Positions 1 through 7,145 are shown, numbered from the stretch's first letter. The stretch is 10,721 nucleotides of DNA from Archaeoglobales archaeon (GCA_003662985.1 QMZD01000028.1:1-10721); one strand, 5' to 3'. Program-made: numbers and translations. Notes: generated from the letters alone by a model not told the origin.

Positions 1-29
1 GAAGCATGGGCGGGGTGTTTACGAGCTTA

Positions 30-104
30 TAGCGGGGCGTGGATTTGAACCACGGATCTGCGGGTTATGAGCCCGCCGGGATTACCTGGCTACCCCACCC
101 CGCT
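30..104 (-). tRNA. Initiator tRNA-Met (CAU anticodon)
   Basis: A full cloverleaf folds on the minus strand. The acceptor stem AGCGGGG pairs with CCCCGCT, the anticodon stem GCGGG/CCCGC flanks the loop CTCATAA, the variable loop has five bases, and the T arm is CGTGG-TTCAAAT-CCACG. Anticodon CAT gives methionine. Two hallmarks mark it as the translation initiator rather than the elongator: an A1:U72 first pair, typical of archaeal and eukaryotic initiators, and three consecutive G:C pairs next to the anticodon loop. The discriminator is A73. The 3' CCA is not encoded, so it must be added by CCA-adding enzyme. No intron is visible. Confidence 0.96.
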
Positions 105-126
105 TCGTAGGAAAGTAGCTACAATT

Positions 127-136
127 GATATTTAAG
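127..136 (-). promoter_or_regulatory. TATA-like box of the initiator tRNA
   Basis: Read on the minus strand this is CTTAAATATC, centred about 27 bases upstream of the first tRNA base (104). This is the usual archaeal TATA-to-start distance. Transcription would begin at or very near the mature tRNA 5' end. Confidence 0.55.
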
Positions 137-238
137 TTTTCGGATGGAGTGTTTGTAAAGTTAATTACGGAGGTTATACTAAAGAGGTAATATACAGAGC
201 CAGTTACAAAGTCCTAAGTTAGCACGTGTCAAAACTTG

Positions 239-661
239 TCAATATTTCTCTTCCCTAAAAGCCGTGATGAGCTTGACTGAGATCACACCTCTCAAAGAGC
301 TGAGCCTGCCAACCATCTTCTTTATCTTCGACATGTCCCCTCTGACCGTTATCATCTCTAAGCAGTTTTCCTCATCCAAGTGGATGTGCATGGTTGTTGT
401 TATTATATCGCTAAAGTCGTGCTGGAGGGAGATTATTGTGTCTGTAACTCCCTTGTAGTGGTGATCGTAAGTGACACTCACAACCCCAATTATTTCTCCG
501 CTTTCTCTCTCGAGCCATTTAAACTCGTTTATATACATTCTTATCGCGTCTCTGATGGCCTCAGAACGCGAGGAATAGCCTCTCGACCTTATAATAGAAT
601 CGAACTCGTTGAGGAGGTTTTTGGGGAGACTAACACCGATTCTGGTAATACTATCCTCCAT
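239..661 (-). CDS. nikR: NikR-family nickel-responsive transcriptional regulator
   Basis: The 140-residue protein matches the NikR layout and length. Residues 1-48 form a ribbon-helix-helix DNA-binding domain ([11 protein letters not shown] strand, then [17 protein letters not shown]). Residues 55-138 form the ACT-like metal-sensing domain. All four nickel ligands of E. coli NikR (His76, His87, His89, Cys95) have counterparts: His81 in LQHDF, His92 and His94 in [10 protein letters not shown], and Cys100. NikR binds DNA as a tetramer when loaded with Ni(II) and usually represses nickel uptake. No nickel transporter or nickel enzyme gene lies in this window, so its targets are elsewhere. ATG at 661 has an AGGAG eight bases upstream. 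The gene is alone, read towards the tRNA. Some archaeal NikR-like proteins may answer to other metals. Confidence 0.93.
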   Translation of the reverse strand: MEDSITRIGVSLPKNLLNEFDSIIRSRGYSSRSEAIRDAIRMYINEFKWLERESGEIIGVVSVTYDHHYKGVTDTIISLQHDFSDIITTTMHIHLDEENCLEMITVRGDMSKIKKMVGRLSSLRGVISVKLITAFREEKY

Positions 662-668
662 GCAATGA

Positions 669-673
669 CTCCT
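669..673 (-). promoter_or_regulatory. Shine-Dalgarno site of nikR
   Basis: AGGAG on the minus strand, about seven bases before the ATG at 661. It supports that start, although the nearest TATA-like box lies so close that the mRNA might begin downstream of it. Confidence 0.45.
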
Positions 674-680
674 ATACCAC

Positions 681-690
681 TATATAAAAA
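681..690 (-). promoter_or_regulatory. Putative TATA box of nikR
   Basis: TTTTTATATA on the minus strand, preceded by an A-rich stretch that could serve as a BRE. Centred about 25 bases before the ATG, it would give a nearly leaderless mRNA. A second AT-rich candidate at about 691-700 would instead give a short leader that retains the AGGAG site. I see no clear GTATGA-type NikR operator palindrome here. Confidence 0.4.
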
Positions 691-799
691 ACTTTTTAAA
701 AACAGAAAAAGTAAAAATAAAATAGGAAATCGGCTTGAGAACACTTGAAATTGCTTTTTGCCATTCTATTTTCGATTTAGAAACTTACTCTAGGTTCAT

Positions 800-1057
800 T
801 TATTCCTGCTCTCTGTATGCATCCAGAATTGCATTTACGATTTTTTCCCTCGCTTCTTTACTGGCAGGGTGGAAGACATCCTGGAAGGTACCATCTTTGG
901 CTTTTCTGCTGGGCATACTAACCCAGAGGCCATTTTCTCCTTCCAAAATCTTCAACCCCTTCACGATAAATTCATTATCCAAGGAGACCGTGGCATAAGC
1001 CTTTACAGCCCCCTCCGTTTTTGGCTTATATATTCTCACTTCAGTTATTTCTACCAA
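800..1057 (-). CDS. spoVG: SpoVG-family nucleic-acid-binding protein (TTG start)
   Basis: The 85-residue product has the SpoVG signature: an opening strand VEITEVRIYK, then VSLDNEFIVKGLKI, then NGLWVSMPSRKAKDG (residues 42-56) and FQDVFHPAS (58-66), closing with a helix. Bacterial SpoVG proteins are 84-97 residues, share the GLFVAMPS..DGEF.D..HP core, and act in sporulation, septation and gene regulation. Several bind DNA and RNA. The open frame extends upstream to a TTG at 1093, but I chose TTG at 1057. It is preceded by a strong GGAGGAG with six-base spacing, the family usually begins here, and the TATA box at 1106-1115 predicts a transcript starting near 1084, inside the extension. The role in an archaeon is unknown. 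Family assignment is strong; function is not transferable. Confidence 0.85.
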   Translation of the reverse strand: MVEITEVRIYKPKTEGAVKAYATVSLDNEFIVKGLKILEGENGLWVSMPSRKAKDGTFQDVFHPASKEAREKIVNAILDAYREQE

Positions 1058-1063
1058 GACAAA

Positions 1064-1070
1064 CTCCTCC
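1064..1070 (-). promoter_or_regulatory. Strong Shine-Dalgarno that decides the SpoVG start
   Basis: GGAGGAG on the minus strand, six bases before TTG at 1057. It lies inside the longer open frame, so it argues against the upstream TTG at 1093. Confidence 0.7.
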
Positions 1071-1105
1071 TGTTCGGTTTGATTTCCTGGCAATATCTCT
1101 CCAAG

Positions 1106-1115
1106 CTATATAAAG
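1106..1115 (-). promoter_or_regulatory. TATA box of the SpoVG gene
   Basis: CTTTATATAG on the minus strand. A start 26 bases downstream of its centre falls near 1084. That leaves a short leader with the GGAGGAG site and excludes the TTG at 1093. The TatD-like gene ends 60 bases upstream of this box, so the SpoVG gene probably has its own transcript. Confidence 0.6.
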
Positions 1116-1175
1116 TTTGCTGTGCTCTGATATTTATGCTCCGATTCTGCAAATGGAGAGTGATTGCTAATCCTG

Positions 1176-1937
1176 CTACACTCTGAAAAACTCCTTCGCG
1201 TTTTCAAAGGCAATTCGCTTAATTTCTTCCATTTCAACACCTTTCTCAAGAAGGAAAGACACAGCTCTAACAGTTGAAAGGTAATCAAGGGATGTAAATC
1301 CTGTATCGCTATTGATCATAAGCCTCTCAGGCCCAAATTTCTCAATTATTTCGAGAACATCTCTCTCAGATAGCTTCCCTTCCTCAACCGTAAGTCCGGC
1401 ATGATAACCCCTGTTTAAAATCTCTGAGACCGTTTCAAGGCTTACATGGTCTATTACAGCCAGTTGTTCAGGAAACCGGAGCTCTTCAAGACTTTTTAAG
1501 GTTTTTTGAGTGATTTCAGCCTTATTTCCTCTCGGAGTGTGAATTATACACGGGATGTCGAGCTTCTTTGCAAGACTGAGCTGGGCCTTTAGTACTTCAA
1601 CCTCAGCTTTCTCGGCGGTTTCTAGGCCTATTTCTCCAAAGATTTTGGGCTGGGATTCTTCGAGAAAATCGATTACCTCATGCCAATTTTCAGGTATGCA
1701 CCTCGGATGGATGCCAAAAGCAGGCACGACTTTCAATCCAGCCTTTTCTCCCCTGTAAGTTTCAAACTCCTCAAGCTTTCGAAAAAGATCAATGAGAGTT
1801 CCTGGATACCGTGGTCTAACTGGATAGAAGGCACAGGAGTTTACAGTTTTAATTCCAGAATTCGACATTTCAGAAAGCTCTTTCTGACTCCTTCCTTCCG
1901 AATGGATGTGGGAATCGTAGATTTCAATATGGCCCAT
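1176..1937 (-). CDS. TatD-like TIM-barrel metal-dependent hydrolase (COG1099 type)
   Basis: This 253-residue protein has the amidohydrolase/TatD metal-site series in order: HxH at His10/His12 (YDSHIHSEG), His77 (FGIHP), the bridging Glu102 (GEIGL), His133 (IIHTPRG), His164 (VIDHV) and Asp211 (INSDTG). The set is complete, so a two-metal active site is expected. TatD relatives are often metal-dependent nucleases. The archaeal subgroup has no firmly established substrate, so I leave it as a hydrolase. There is no signal peptide, so it is probably cytoplasmic. The ATG at 1937 has no Shine-Dalgarno, but a TATA-like box lies 26 bases upstream, which fits a leaderless transcript. It is divergent from the metallo-beta-lactamase-fold gene across 38 bases. 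Confidence 0.85.
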   Translation of the reverse strand: MGHIEIYDSHIHSEGRSQKELSEMSNSGIKTVNSCAFYPVRPRYPGTLIDLFRKLEEFETYRGEKAGLKVVPAFGIHPRCIPENWHEVIDFLEESQPKIFGEIGLETAEKAEVEVLKAQLSLAKKLDIPCIIHTPRGNKAEITQKTLKSLEELRFPEQLAVIDHVSLETVSEILNRGYHAGLTVEEGKLSERDVLEIIEKFGPERLMINSDTGFTSLDYLSTVRAVSFLLEKGVEMEEIKRIAFENAKEFFRV

Positions 1938-1946
1938 GGAAAAATG

Positions 1947-1954
1947 TAAATTTA
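1947..1954 (+). promoter_or_regulatory. TATA-like box for the metallo-beta-lactamase-fold gene
   Basis: TAAATTTA is centred 25-26 bases before the ATG at 1976, so the transcript would begin at the start codon itself. No Shine-Dalgarno precedes that ATG, consistent with a leaderless mRNA. Confidence 0.5.
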
Positions 1955-1959
1955 GTTGC

Positions 1960-1967
1960 TAATAAAG
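1960..1967 (-). promoter_or_regulatory. TATA-like box for the TatD-like gene
   Basis: CTTTATTA on the minus strand is centred 26 bases from the ATG at 1937. It lies only five bases from the opposing box at 1947-1954 and within the footprint of the opposite initiation complex. Confidence 0.5.
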
Positions 1968-1975
1968 TTAGCTGT

Positions 1976-2611
1976 ATGAAAATGTTTGAGGGGCTTTACG
2001 CTTACGTCTGGGGAACCGCCTTCCTAGATTCATCCAATTCCTATATTATAAAGGATGATGTCAGCGTAATAATCGATCCGGGATGTTACAAGAGCTTCAC
2101 AAACCTCTTTGGCCTGATGAAGAATGATAAAATAGAGGTGTCGGATATAGACGTTGTTTTCAATACCCACCTACATAAAGACCATTGCGAATCGAATCCT
2201 ATATTTCTGAAAAAGGGAGCGTTGCTTGCCTTTCATGAATTGGAGAGGGATTTCACATGTTACAGCTTCACCCCCGATCTACCAGTTTCCAATTTGAAAT
2301 ACTACAACACTGGAAGGTACAATCTTGAACTCATTCATACTCCCGGCCATACTCCAGGAAGCATCTCAGTCTACATCGAAGAATTCGGAACAGCAATCAC
2401 GGGAGACCTCATATTCGAGAATGGAATTCCTGGAAGGACGGATCTATATGGTGGTAACACGAGGAGCATTCTGAAATCCCTTGAAAAAATCCAGTCCCTC
2501 GACCCTGACTACATTCTACCTGGTCATGGGCGGATTCTGAGTGGGAGAAGTGGTATAAGGGAGCTTTTCGAAAAGGCCATTCAGATTATAGCCGCAAAAA
2601 ATTCAGATTGA
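1976..2611 (+). CDS. Metallo-beta-lactamase-fold hydrolase
   Basis: The 211-residue protein carries the full metal-binding set of the superfamily: THLHKDH at residues 64-70 (His65, His67, Asp69, His70), His125 in TPGHTPG, Asp144 in TGDLIF, and His184 in LPGHG. The GRTDLYGGN stretch (153-161) is typical of the glyoxalase II / persulfide dioxygenase-like branch, although the substrate cannot be read from sequence alone. The protein is cytoplasmic, with no signal peptide. Start ATG at 1976 is favoured over ATG at 1982 because a TATA-like box sits 26 bases upstream. A T-rich stretch after the stop (near 2622-2632) may end transcription before the polymerase gene. Family certain; specific activity not. 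Confidence 0.88.
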   Translation: MKMFEGLYAYVWGTAFLDSSNSYIIKDDVSVIIDPGCYKSFTNLFGLMKNDKIEVSDIDVVFNTHLHKDHCESNPIFLKKGALLAFHELERDFTCYSFTPDLPVSNLKYYNTGRYNLELIHTPGHTPGSISVYIEEFGTAITGDLIFENGIPGRTDLYGGNTRSILKSLEKIQSLDPDYILPGHGRILSGRSGIRELFEKAIQIIAAKNSD

Positions 2612-2642
2612 AAAACCTCATTATTTTTCATTAGCTTGGTAA

Positions 2643-2653
2643 TTTTAATAATA
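2643..2653 (+). promoter_or_regulatory. Putative promoter of the PolD large-subunit gene
   Basis: The AT-rich TTTTAATAATA block would place a start near 2673, giving a short leader before ATG at 2692 (19 bases) or ATG at 2719 (46 bases). No Shine-Dalgarno is suitably spaced from either ATG. Confidence 0.35.
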
Positions 2654-2691
2654 ACTATTAGGAGATAACTTTCACAACATCCAGAAACGTT

Positions 2692-5600
2692 ATGTTTCTT
2701 CTTCCGAAGCTTCCACAGATGAACACAACTCTCGACAGATTTTTCCCATTGTTCCACAAAAAAGATACCGAAGATGAAACTGATATTAGATTTTTCCAGG
2801 AAATAAGTGAATACCATTCTAATTTACTTCAAAAAGTAGATGAGGTTTATTCAATAGCAGAAAAAGCCCGACAAAAAGGTTTGGATCCAGAGAAAAAGGT
2901 AGAAATTCCCGTTGCCAGAAATATGCCTGAAAGAGTTGAAAAATTGCTCAATCTTCCTGGGATATCAGATTTGATCCACGATCTTGAGGAGAAAGGTGTT
3001 AGTAGGGAGAAAATCTGTTTTATAATTGCAGAAGAGCTAATAAAAGGGAGATTTGGCAATTTTGATGTTGAAGAAGCGATGGATAAAGCCGTTAGAGCAT
3101 CGGTTGCGATTCTTACGGAAGGTGTAGTTGCGGCCCCAATAGAAGGGATAGCCCGCGTGAACCTTGGAAGAAACTATGATGGAACGAAATATCTGAGAAT
3201 ATATTACGCTGGCCCAATCAGAAGTGCTGGAGGAACCGCTCAAGTCATCTCGGTTCTCGTTGGAGATTACGTAAGGAGGCTAGCCGGATTGAATCGGTAC
3301 ATACCAACCGAGAACGAGATTCTGAGATATATCGAAGAGATTCCACTCTATAAAAAGGTTGCAAACCTTCAGTATCTGCCTTCTGACGAGGAAATAAGAC
3401 TTATCGTCTCAAAATGTCCGGTCTGCATAGATGGTGAGCCTACGGAGGATGTAGAGGTTTCTGGCCATCGGGATCTTGATAGGGTTGAAACAAACAGAAT
3501 TAGGGGGGGTATGGCCTTAGTTATAGCAGAGGGTATAGCACTTAAGGCTCCGAAACTAAAAAAGATCGTTGAAGAACTAAAGATAGATGGTTGGGATTGG
3601 CTCGATGAGCTGGTGAGTAAGGATTCAGGCAATTCTGAAATAAGCGTTACACCCACAGACAAATATCTGACGGATATCGTAGCAGGCAGACCCGTTTTCA
3701 GCCATCCTTCGAGGAAGGGTGGTTTCAGGCTTAGATATGGTAGAGCGAGAAACTCGGGATTTGCGACGGTAGGGATCAACCCCGCTGTGATGGCAATCAC
3801 CGGAGATTTCATAGCTGTCGGAACGCAGCTTAAAATCGAAAGACCCGGGAAGGCTGGAGGAGTCGTACCAGTAACTTCCATAGATGGGCCGACTGTAAGA
3901 CTGAAGAACGGAGATGTTGTGAAAATAAATTCTGAGAAGGCTGCCTACCTCTATAGGGATCAGGTTGATGCGATTCTTGATCTGGGTGAAATCCTAATTA
4001 ACTTCGGAGATTTCCTAGAAAACAACCATCCGCTACTTCCAGCCTCATACACCTACGAATGGTGGTTGGAAGAAGCTGGGAAAATTCTCCCGCCAGGAAA
4101 TTATCGAGAGATAGATGAGGAAAAGGCGATAAAGCTATGCGATGAATATGGTATCCCCTTACATCCCGATCACACGTACTTATGGCATGACATATCGCTG
4201 GATGAGCTCCGGTATCTCAGAGATTTCATTTCAAACGAGGGAAAGATCGAAGGAAAGTATGGAAAGAGCACCCTTGTAATTCCCAAGGATCTAAAGACGA
4301 AGGATATCTTGGAAAAGATCTTACTCGAACATAAGGTAAGAGATGATTTCATAGTCCTCGGGAAATGGAGAGTTCTGATTAGATGTCTGGGTTTGGATGA
4401 TGATCTAAACGTGGTTAGGGAGATCAAACCAGATAAAGATGTGCTTGAAAACATAAGGTATATCTCCGGCTTAGATGTTAGGGCAAAAGCTCCAACACGG
4501 ATCGGAGCGAGAATGGGAAGGCCTGAGAAGGCTAAAGAAAGAAAGATGAGTCCCCCACCCCACTTTCTCTTCCCTCTGGGTCAGAGTGGGGGTAAAACTA
4601 GAGACCTAAAGAACTCAATCAACTTCACGAGCAGCTACAATTCTGCAAAAGGGGAAATAGTTGTAGAGGTGGCAGTGAAAATATGTGAGAAGTGTGGAAG
4701 AGAGACTATCTGGACAAAATGCGAGTGTGGGGGAGAAGCTAAGCAAGCCTACTATTGTCCGAAGTGCAGGATTAAAACTGACAGCCAAACCTGCCCGAGG
4801 TGTGGAGGCGAGGTTCAGGGTTTCAGAAAAAAGAAGATCAACGTTAGAAGGCTTTACGAAAATGCAATGAGAAACCTCAACGAGAGAGATGTAAGAACGC
4901 CAATAAAGGGTGTTCTGGGTTTAACAAACAAAAGTAAAGTTTGTGAGAGGATAGAAAAAGGTATATTGAGGGCAAAGCACAATGTATTCGTCTTCAAAGA
5001 TGGAACGGTAAGATACGACATGACTGATCTACCTCTAACCCACTTCAAACCCTCCGAGATAGGAGTTAACGTTGAAAAGCTCAAGGAACTGGGGTACAAT
5101 TTTGATTACAAGGGAGATCCGCTAACAAGTGAGGATCAGATAGTCGAGCTGAAGCCCCAGGATATTATTCTAGCAAAGGATGCCGCCGATTACTTACTCA
5201 GGGTAGCCAACTTCATTGACGAGCTTCTGACTAAATTCTATGGGCTTGAGGCTTTTTACAACGCGAAAAAAGTTGAAGATCTAATCGGTCATCTTGTTAT
5301 AGGCCTAGCCCCCCATACTTCTGCCGGTGTGCTGGGCAGGATTATAGGCTTCTCAGACGTACTTGCTGGCTATGCCCATCCATACTTCCATGCAGCCAAA
5401 AGAAGGAACTGCGATGGCGATGAGGACTGTGTTATGCTTCTGCTCGACGGCCTGCTGAACTTCTCAAAGCATTTTCTGCCAGAGAAGAGAGGTGGCCAGA
5501 TGGATGCCCCGCTAGTCCTTACAACCATTCTGGATCCGAGAGAGGTTGACAGCGAAGTTCATAACATGGATATCGTTGAAAGATATCCTCTTGCATTCTA

Positions 5601-6162
5601 CCACGCAACTCTCAACTATTCAAATCCCAAAGAGCTGGTTGGAAAGATTGAAAGAGTTGAGGACAGACTTGCGACCGAGAAGAGGTTCTTTGGGCTCAAA
5701 TTCACCCATGATACAGCCAACATAGCTGCAGGTGTTAAGATTTGCGCGTATAAATCCTTAAAAACGATGAAAGATAAGGTTAAAGCCCAGATGGAGATTG
5801 CAGAGAAGCTCGTTTCCGTTGATGAGAACGATGTGGCTGAAAGGGTTATCTCAACCCATTTTTTGCCTGATTTAATAGGAAATCTCAGAGCCTTCTCGAA
5901 GCAGGAATTCAGGTGTGTGAAATGTAACACCAAATACAAGAGAGTTCCCCTCCTAGGAAAGTGCATTAAGTGTGGTGGAAATCTAACGCTCTCCGTCCAC
6001 GAGAGCTCGATAAAGAAGTATCTAGATATCTCAAAATATCTGAGTGAGAGATATAAGGTGAGAGAATATACACGGCAAAGGCTGATGCTAATAGAACTCG
6101 AGATAAATTCGCTATTTGAGAACGATCTCAAAAGACAGGTCAAGATAAGCGATTTCTTTTAA
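2692..6162 (+). CDS. polC: DNA polymerase D large subunit DP2
   Basis: This is the catalytic subunit of the archaea-specific replicative polymerase PolD, which partners the DP1 proofreading exonuclease (not in this window). Of 1156 residues, the conserved part starts near residue 34 (AEKARQKGLDP, VEIPVARNM). AGPIRSAGGT lies at 173-182. Zinc modules are at Cys242/Cys245 (CPVC), Cys665-Cys704 (four paired-cysteine sites) and Cys1075/1078/1091/1094. The catalytic NCDGDEDC loop has Asp908 and Asp910, matching the essential aspartates of Pyrococcus DP2. This loop is where Pyrococcus genes can carry an intein; here it is uninterrupted. The C-terminus QVKISDFF (1149-1156) is a perfect PIP box for the PCNA clamp. 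An N-terminal extension carries NTTLDRFF (11-18), a second PIP-like motif. ATG at 2719 is an alternative start that keeps this motif. Confidence 0.98.
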   Translation: MFLLPKLPQMNTTLDRFFPLFHKKDTEDETDIRFFQEISEYHSNLLQKVDEVYSIAEKARQKGLDPEKKVEIPVARNMPERVEKLLNLPGISDLIHDLEEKGVSREKICFIIAEELIKGRFGNFDVEEAMDKAVRASVAILTEGVVAAPIEGIARVNLGRNYDGTKYLRIYYAGPIRSAGGTAQVISVLVGDYVRRLAGLNRYIPTENEILRYIEEIPLYKKVANLQYLPSDEEIRLIVSKCPVCIDGEPTEDVEVSGHRDLDRVETNRIRGGMALVIAEGIALKAPKLKKIVEELKIDGWDWLDELVSKDSGNSEISVTPTDKYLTDIVAGRPVFSHPSRKGGFRLRYGRARNSGFATVGINPAVMAITGDFIAVGTQLKIERPGKAGGVVPVTSIDGPTVRLKNGDVVKINSEKAAYLYRDQVDAILDLGEILINFGDFLENNHPLLPASYTYEWWLEEAGKILPPGNYREIDEEKAIKLCDEYGIPLHPDHTYLWHDISLDELRYLRDFISNEGKIEGKYGKSTLVIPKDLKTKDILEKILLEHKVRDDFIVLGKWRVLIRCLGLDDDLNVVREIKPDKDVLENIRYISGLDVRAKAPTRIGARMGRPEKAKERKMSPPPHFLFPLGQSGGKTRDLKNSINFTSSYNSAKGEIVVEVAVKICEKCGRETIWTKCECGGEAKQAYYCPKCRIKTDSQTCPRCGGEVQGFRKKKINVRRLYENAMRNLNERDVRTPIKGVLGLTNKSKVCERIEKGILRAKHNVFVFKDGTVRYDMTDLPLTHFKPSEIGVNVEKLKELGYNFDYKGDPLTSEDQIVELKPQDIILAKDAADYLLRVANFIDELLTKFYGLEAFYNAKKVEDLIGHLVIGLAPHTSAGVLGRIIGFSDVLAGYAHPYFHAAKRRNCDGDEDCVMLLLDGLLNFSKHFLPEKRGGQMDAPLVLTTILDPREVDSEVHNMDIVERYPLAFYHATLNYSNPKELVGKIERVEDRLATEKRFFGLKFTHDTANIAAGVKICAYKSLKTMKDKVKAQMEIAEKLVSVDENDVAERVISTHFLPDLIGNLRAFSKQEFRCVKCNTKYKRVPLLGKCIKCGGNLTLSVHESSIKKYLDISKYLSERYKVREYTRQRLMLIELEINSLFENDLKRQVKISDFF

Positions 6163-6181
6163 GATCAGTAAACGATTTCTT
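6150..6181 (+). repeat. Nine-base direct repeat around the DP2 stop codon
   Basis: CGATTTCTT occurs at 6150-6158, coding the end of the PIP box, and again at 6173-6181 just after the stop. The second copy reads Asp-Phe-Phe-stop in a different frame. It may be an echo of a small duplication, or chance in AT-rich sequence. Confidence 0.35.
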
Positions 6182-6257
6182 CTGAATTTTTTCCAAATTT
6201 TAATAATTTAACCTCATAATAAAAATCTTGAAATACAGGGCTGACTATTTTCAAAAA

Positions 6258-7145
6258 ATGATTATAGTTCGCTATGATGAGATAGGGCTGAAAAGCAGGT
6301 TTGTAAGAAAAAAATTTGAGGATACCCTCATCAATAATATTAGAAGAGTCCTTAGTAGGGAGTTTAGAATAAAAGCTAAAATAAAAAGGGACTACGGTAG
6401 AATATACGTAATTTCAAATGAAGAAATGATTGCAAAAAGGATTTCAAAGGTTTTTGGAGTTATAAGAGCTGAAATGGTAGAGAAAATGGAGCTTGATCTT
6501 TCTAAAAATGCAATCGAGATCGCCACCAAATGGAAAGAAAAAGTTAAGGGGAGAAGCTTTGCCGTTAGGGTAAGAAGAGTGGGCAATCACGATTTCACAT
6601 CCATGGATGCTGCAAGAACAATCGGACAGAGGGTGAAAGAGGTTGCAAGAGCCAGAGTTGATCTCAAAAATCCGGATGTCGAGATAAATGTTGAGATCAG
6701 GGATAACTACACCTACATGGTCACAAAATCTTTCTCAGGCTATGGGGGGCTTCCCACGGGAACACAGGACAGAGTTCTCTCGATTCTGTGCGGTAAAAGC
6801 TCTATGCTGTCAACATGGTTTGCCCTGAAGAGGGGTTGTGATGTTGATTTAATGGGTGATATCGGAGATGAAAAAGAGGTTCTGGAATTCTGGGCATCGT
6901 ACAGAAAGATTAACGTGGTCCCATCTGAGGGTGATCTGAACGAGATGCTTGAAGAAGCTTATAATCTCGACTACAAAGGGATATACTGTTCCATAACCGC
7001 TGAAGAACTCGATGATTTTTATGAGACTCTCTCAAAGAGAACTAAACCAGTTTACATGCCTCTCCTCCCATTCTCTGATGAGGAAATTTATGAGATGATA
7101 AAAAAGATGATTGATGGAGCAAAATTGGGGTGTGATCATGCCTGA
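6258..7145 (+). CDS. THUMP-domain ThiI-like protein with degenerate PP-loop
   Basis: The start resembles ThiI (MIIVRYDEIGLKSRF). Residues 1-160 form the N-terminal ferredoxin-like plus THUMP tRNA-binding region (FAVRVRRVGNHDF, DAARTIGQRV, YGGLPTGTQ). ThiI transfers sulfur to uridine 8 of tRNA using ATP at an SGGxDS PP-loop. Here the aligned stretch reads CGKSSM (178-183), so the second glycine and the aspartate are gone. The rest of the catalytic domain is shortened, ending with VYMPLLPFSDEEI, which resembles the ThiI tail. At 295 residues it is shorter than usual ThiI (about 380-480). It is probably not a working thiouridine synthase and may be a tRNA-binding paralogue. I chose ATG at 6258; an in-frame TTG at 6228 adds ten residues outside the family pattern. 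It overlaps the next gene by eight bases. Confidence 0.75.
   Translation: MIIVRYDEIGLKSRFVRKKFEDTLINNIRRVLSREFRIKAKIKRDYGRIYVISNEEMIAKRISKVFGVIRAEMVEKMELDLSKNAIEIATKWKEKVKGRSFAVRVRRVGNHDFTSMDAARTIGQRVKEVARARVDLKNPDVEINVEIRDNYTYMVTKSFSGYGGLPTGTQDRVLSILCGKSSMLSTWFALKRGCDVDLMGDIGDEKEVLEFWASYRKINVVPSEGDLNEMLEEAYNLDYKGIYCSITAEELDDFYETLSKRTKPVYMPLLPFSDEEIYEMIKKMIDGAKLGCDHA

Noticed and set aside
1..29. GC-rich end of the window next to the tRNA as part of a second RNA gene
   Set aside because: No second cloverleaf or stable stem can be built from the bases available, so I see nothing supportable there.
261..306. Box C/D sRNA-like pattern on the plus strand (GTGATGA at 264, CTGA at 277 and 300)
   Set aside because: It lies inside the nikR coding region, the first D-like box is only six bases from the C box, there is no C' box, and the ends do not form a terminal stem.
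720..799. Hairpin terminator between the SpoVG gene and nikR
   Set aside because: The similar CTTGAGAACACTTGA words are direct, not inverted, repeats, so no stem forms. Only AT-rich sequence remains.
1058..1093. Twelve-residue N-terminal extension of the SpoVG protein from TTG 1093
   Set aside because: The predicted transcript starts near 1084, a strong GGAGGAG sits just before TTG 1057, and family members begin at the equivalent point.
3369..3881. Long minus-strand open frame (170 codons) inside the polymerase gene
   Set aside because: It is a shadow of the DP2 frame: low-complexity Ser/Pro/Ile-rich translation, no recognisable domain and no ribosome-binding site. The same holds for the minus-strand frame at 5616-6143.
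5407..5430. Possible intein at the DP2 catalytic loop
   Set aside because: NCDGDEDC is read straight through with no inserted Cys/Ser-to-His-Asn splicing block, and the total length fits an intein-free DP2.
6228..6257. TTG start of the ThiI-like gene at 6228
   Set aside because: The ten added residues do not resemble ThiI N-termini, and ATG at 6258 begins exactly at the conserved MIIVRYDEI strand.
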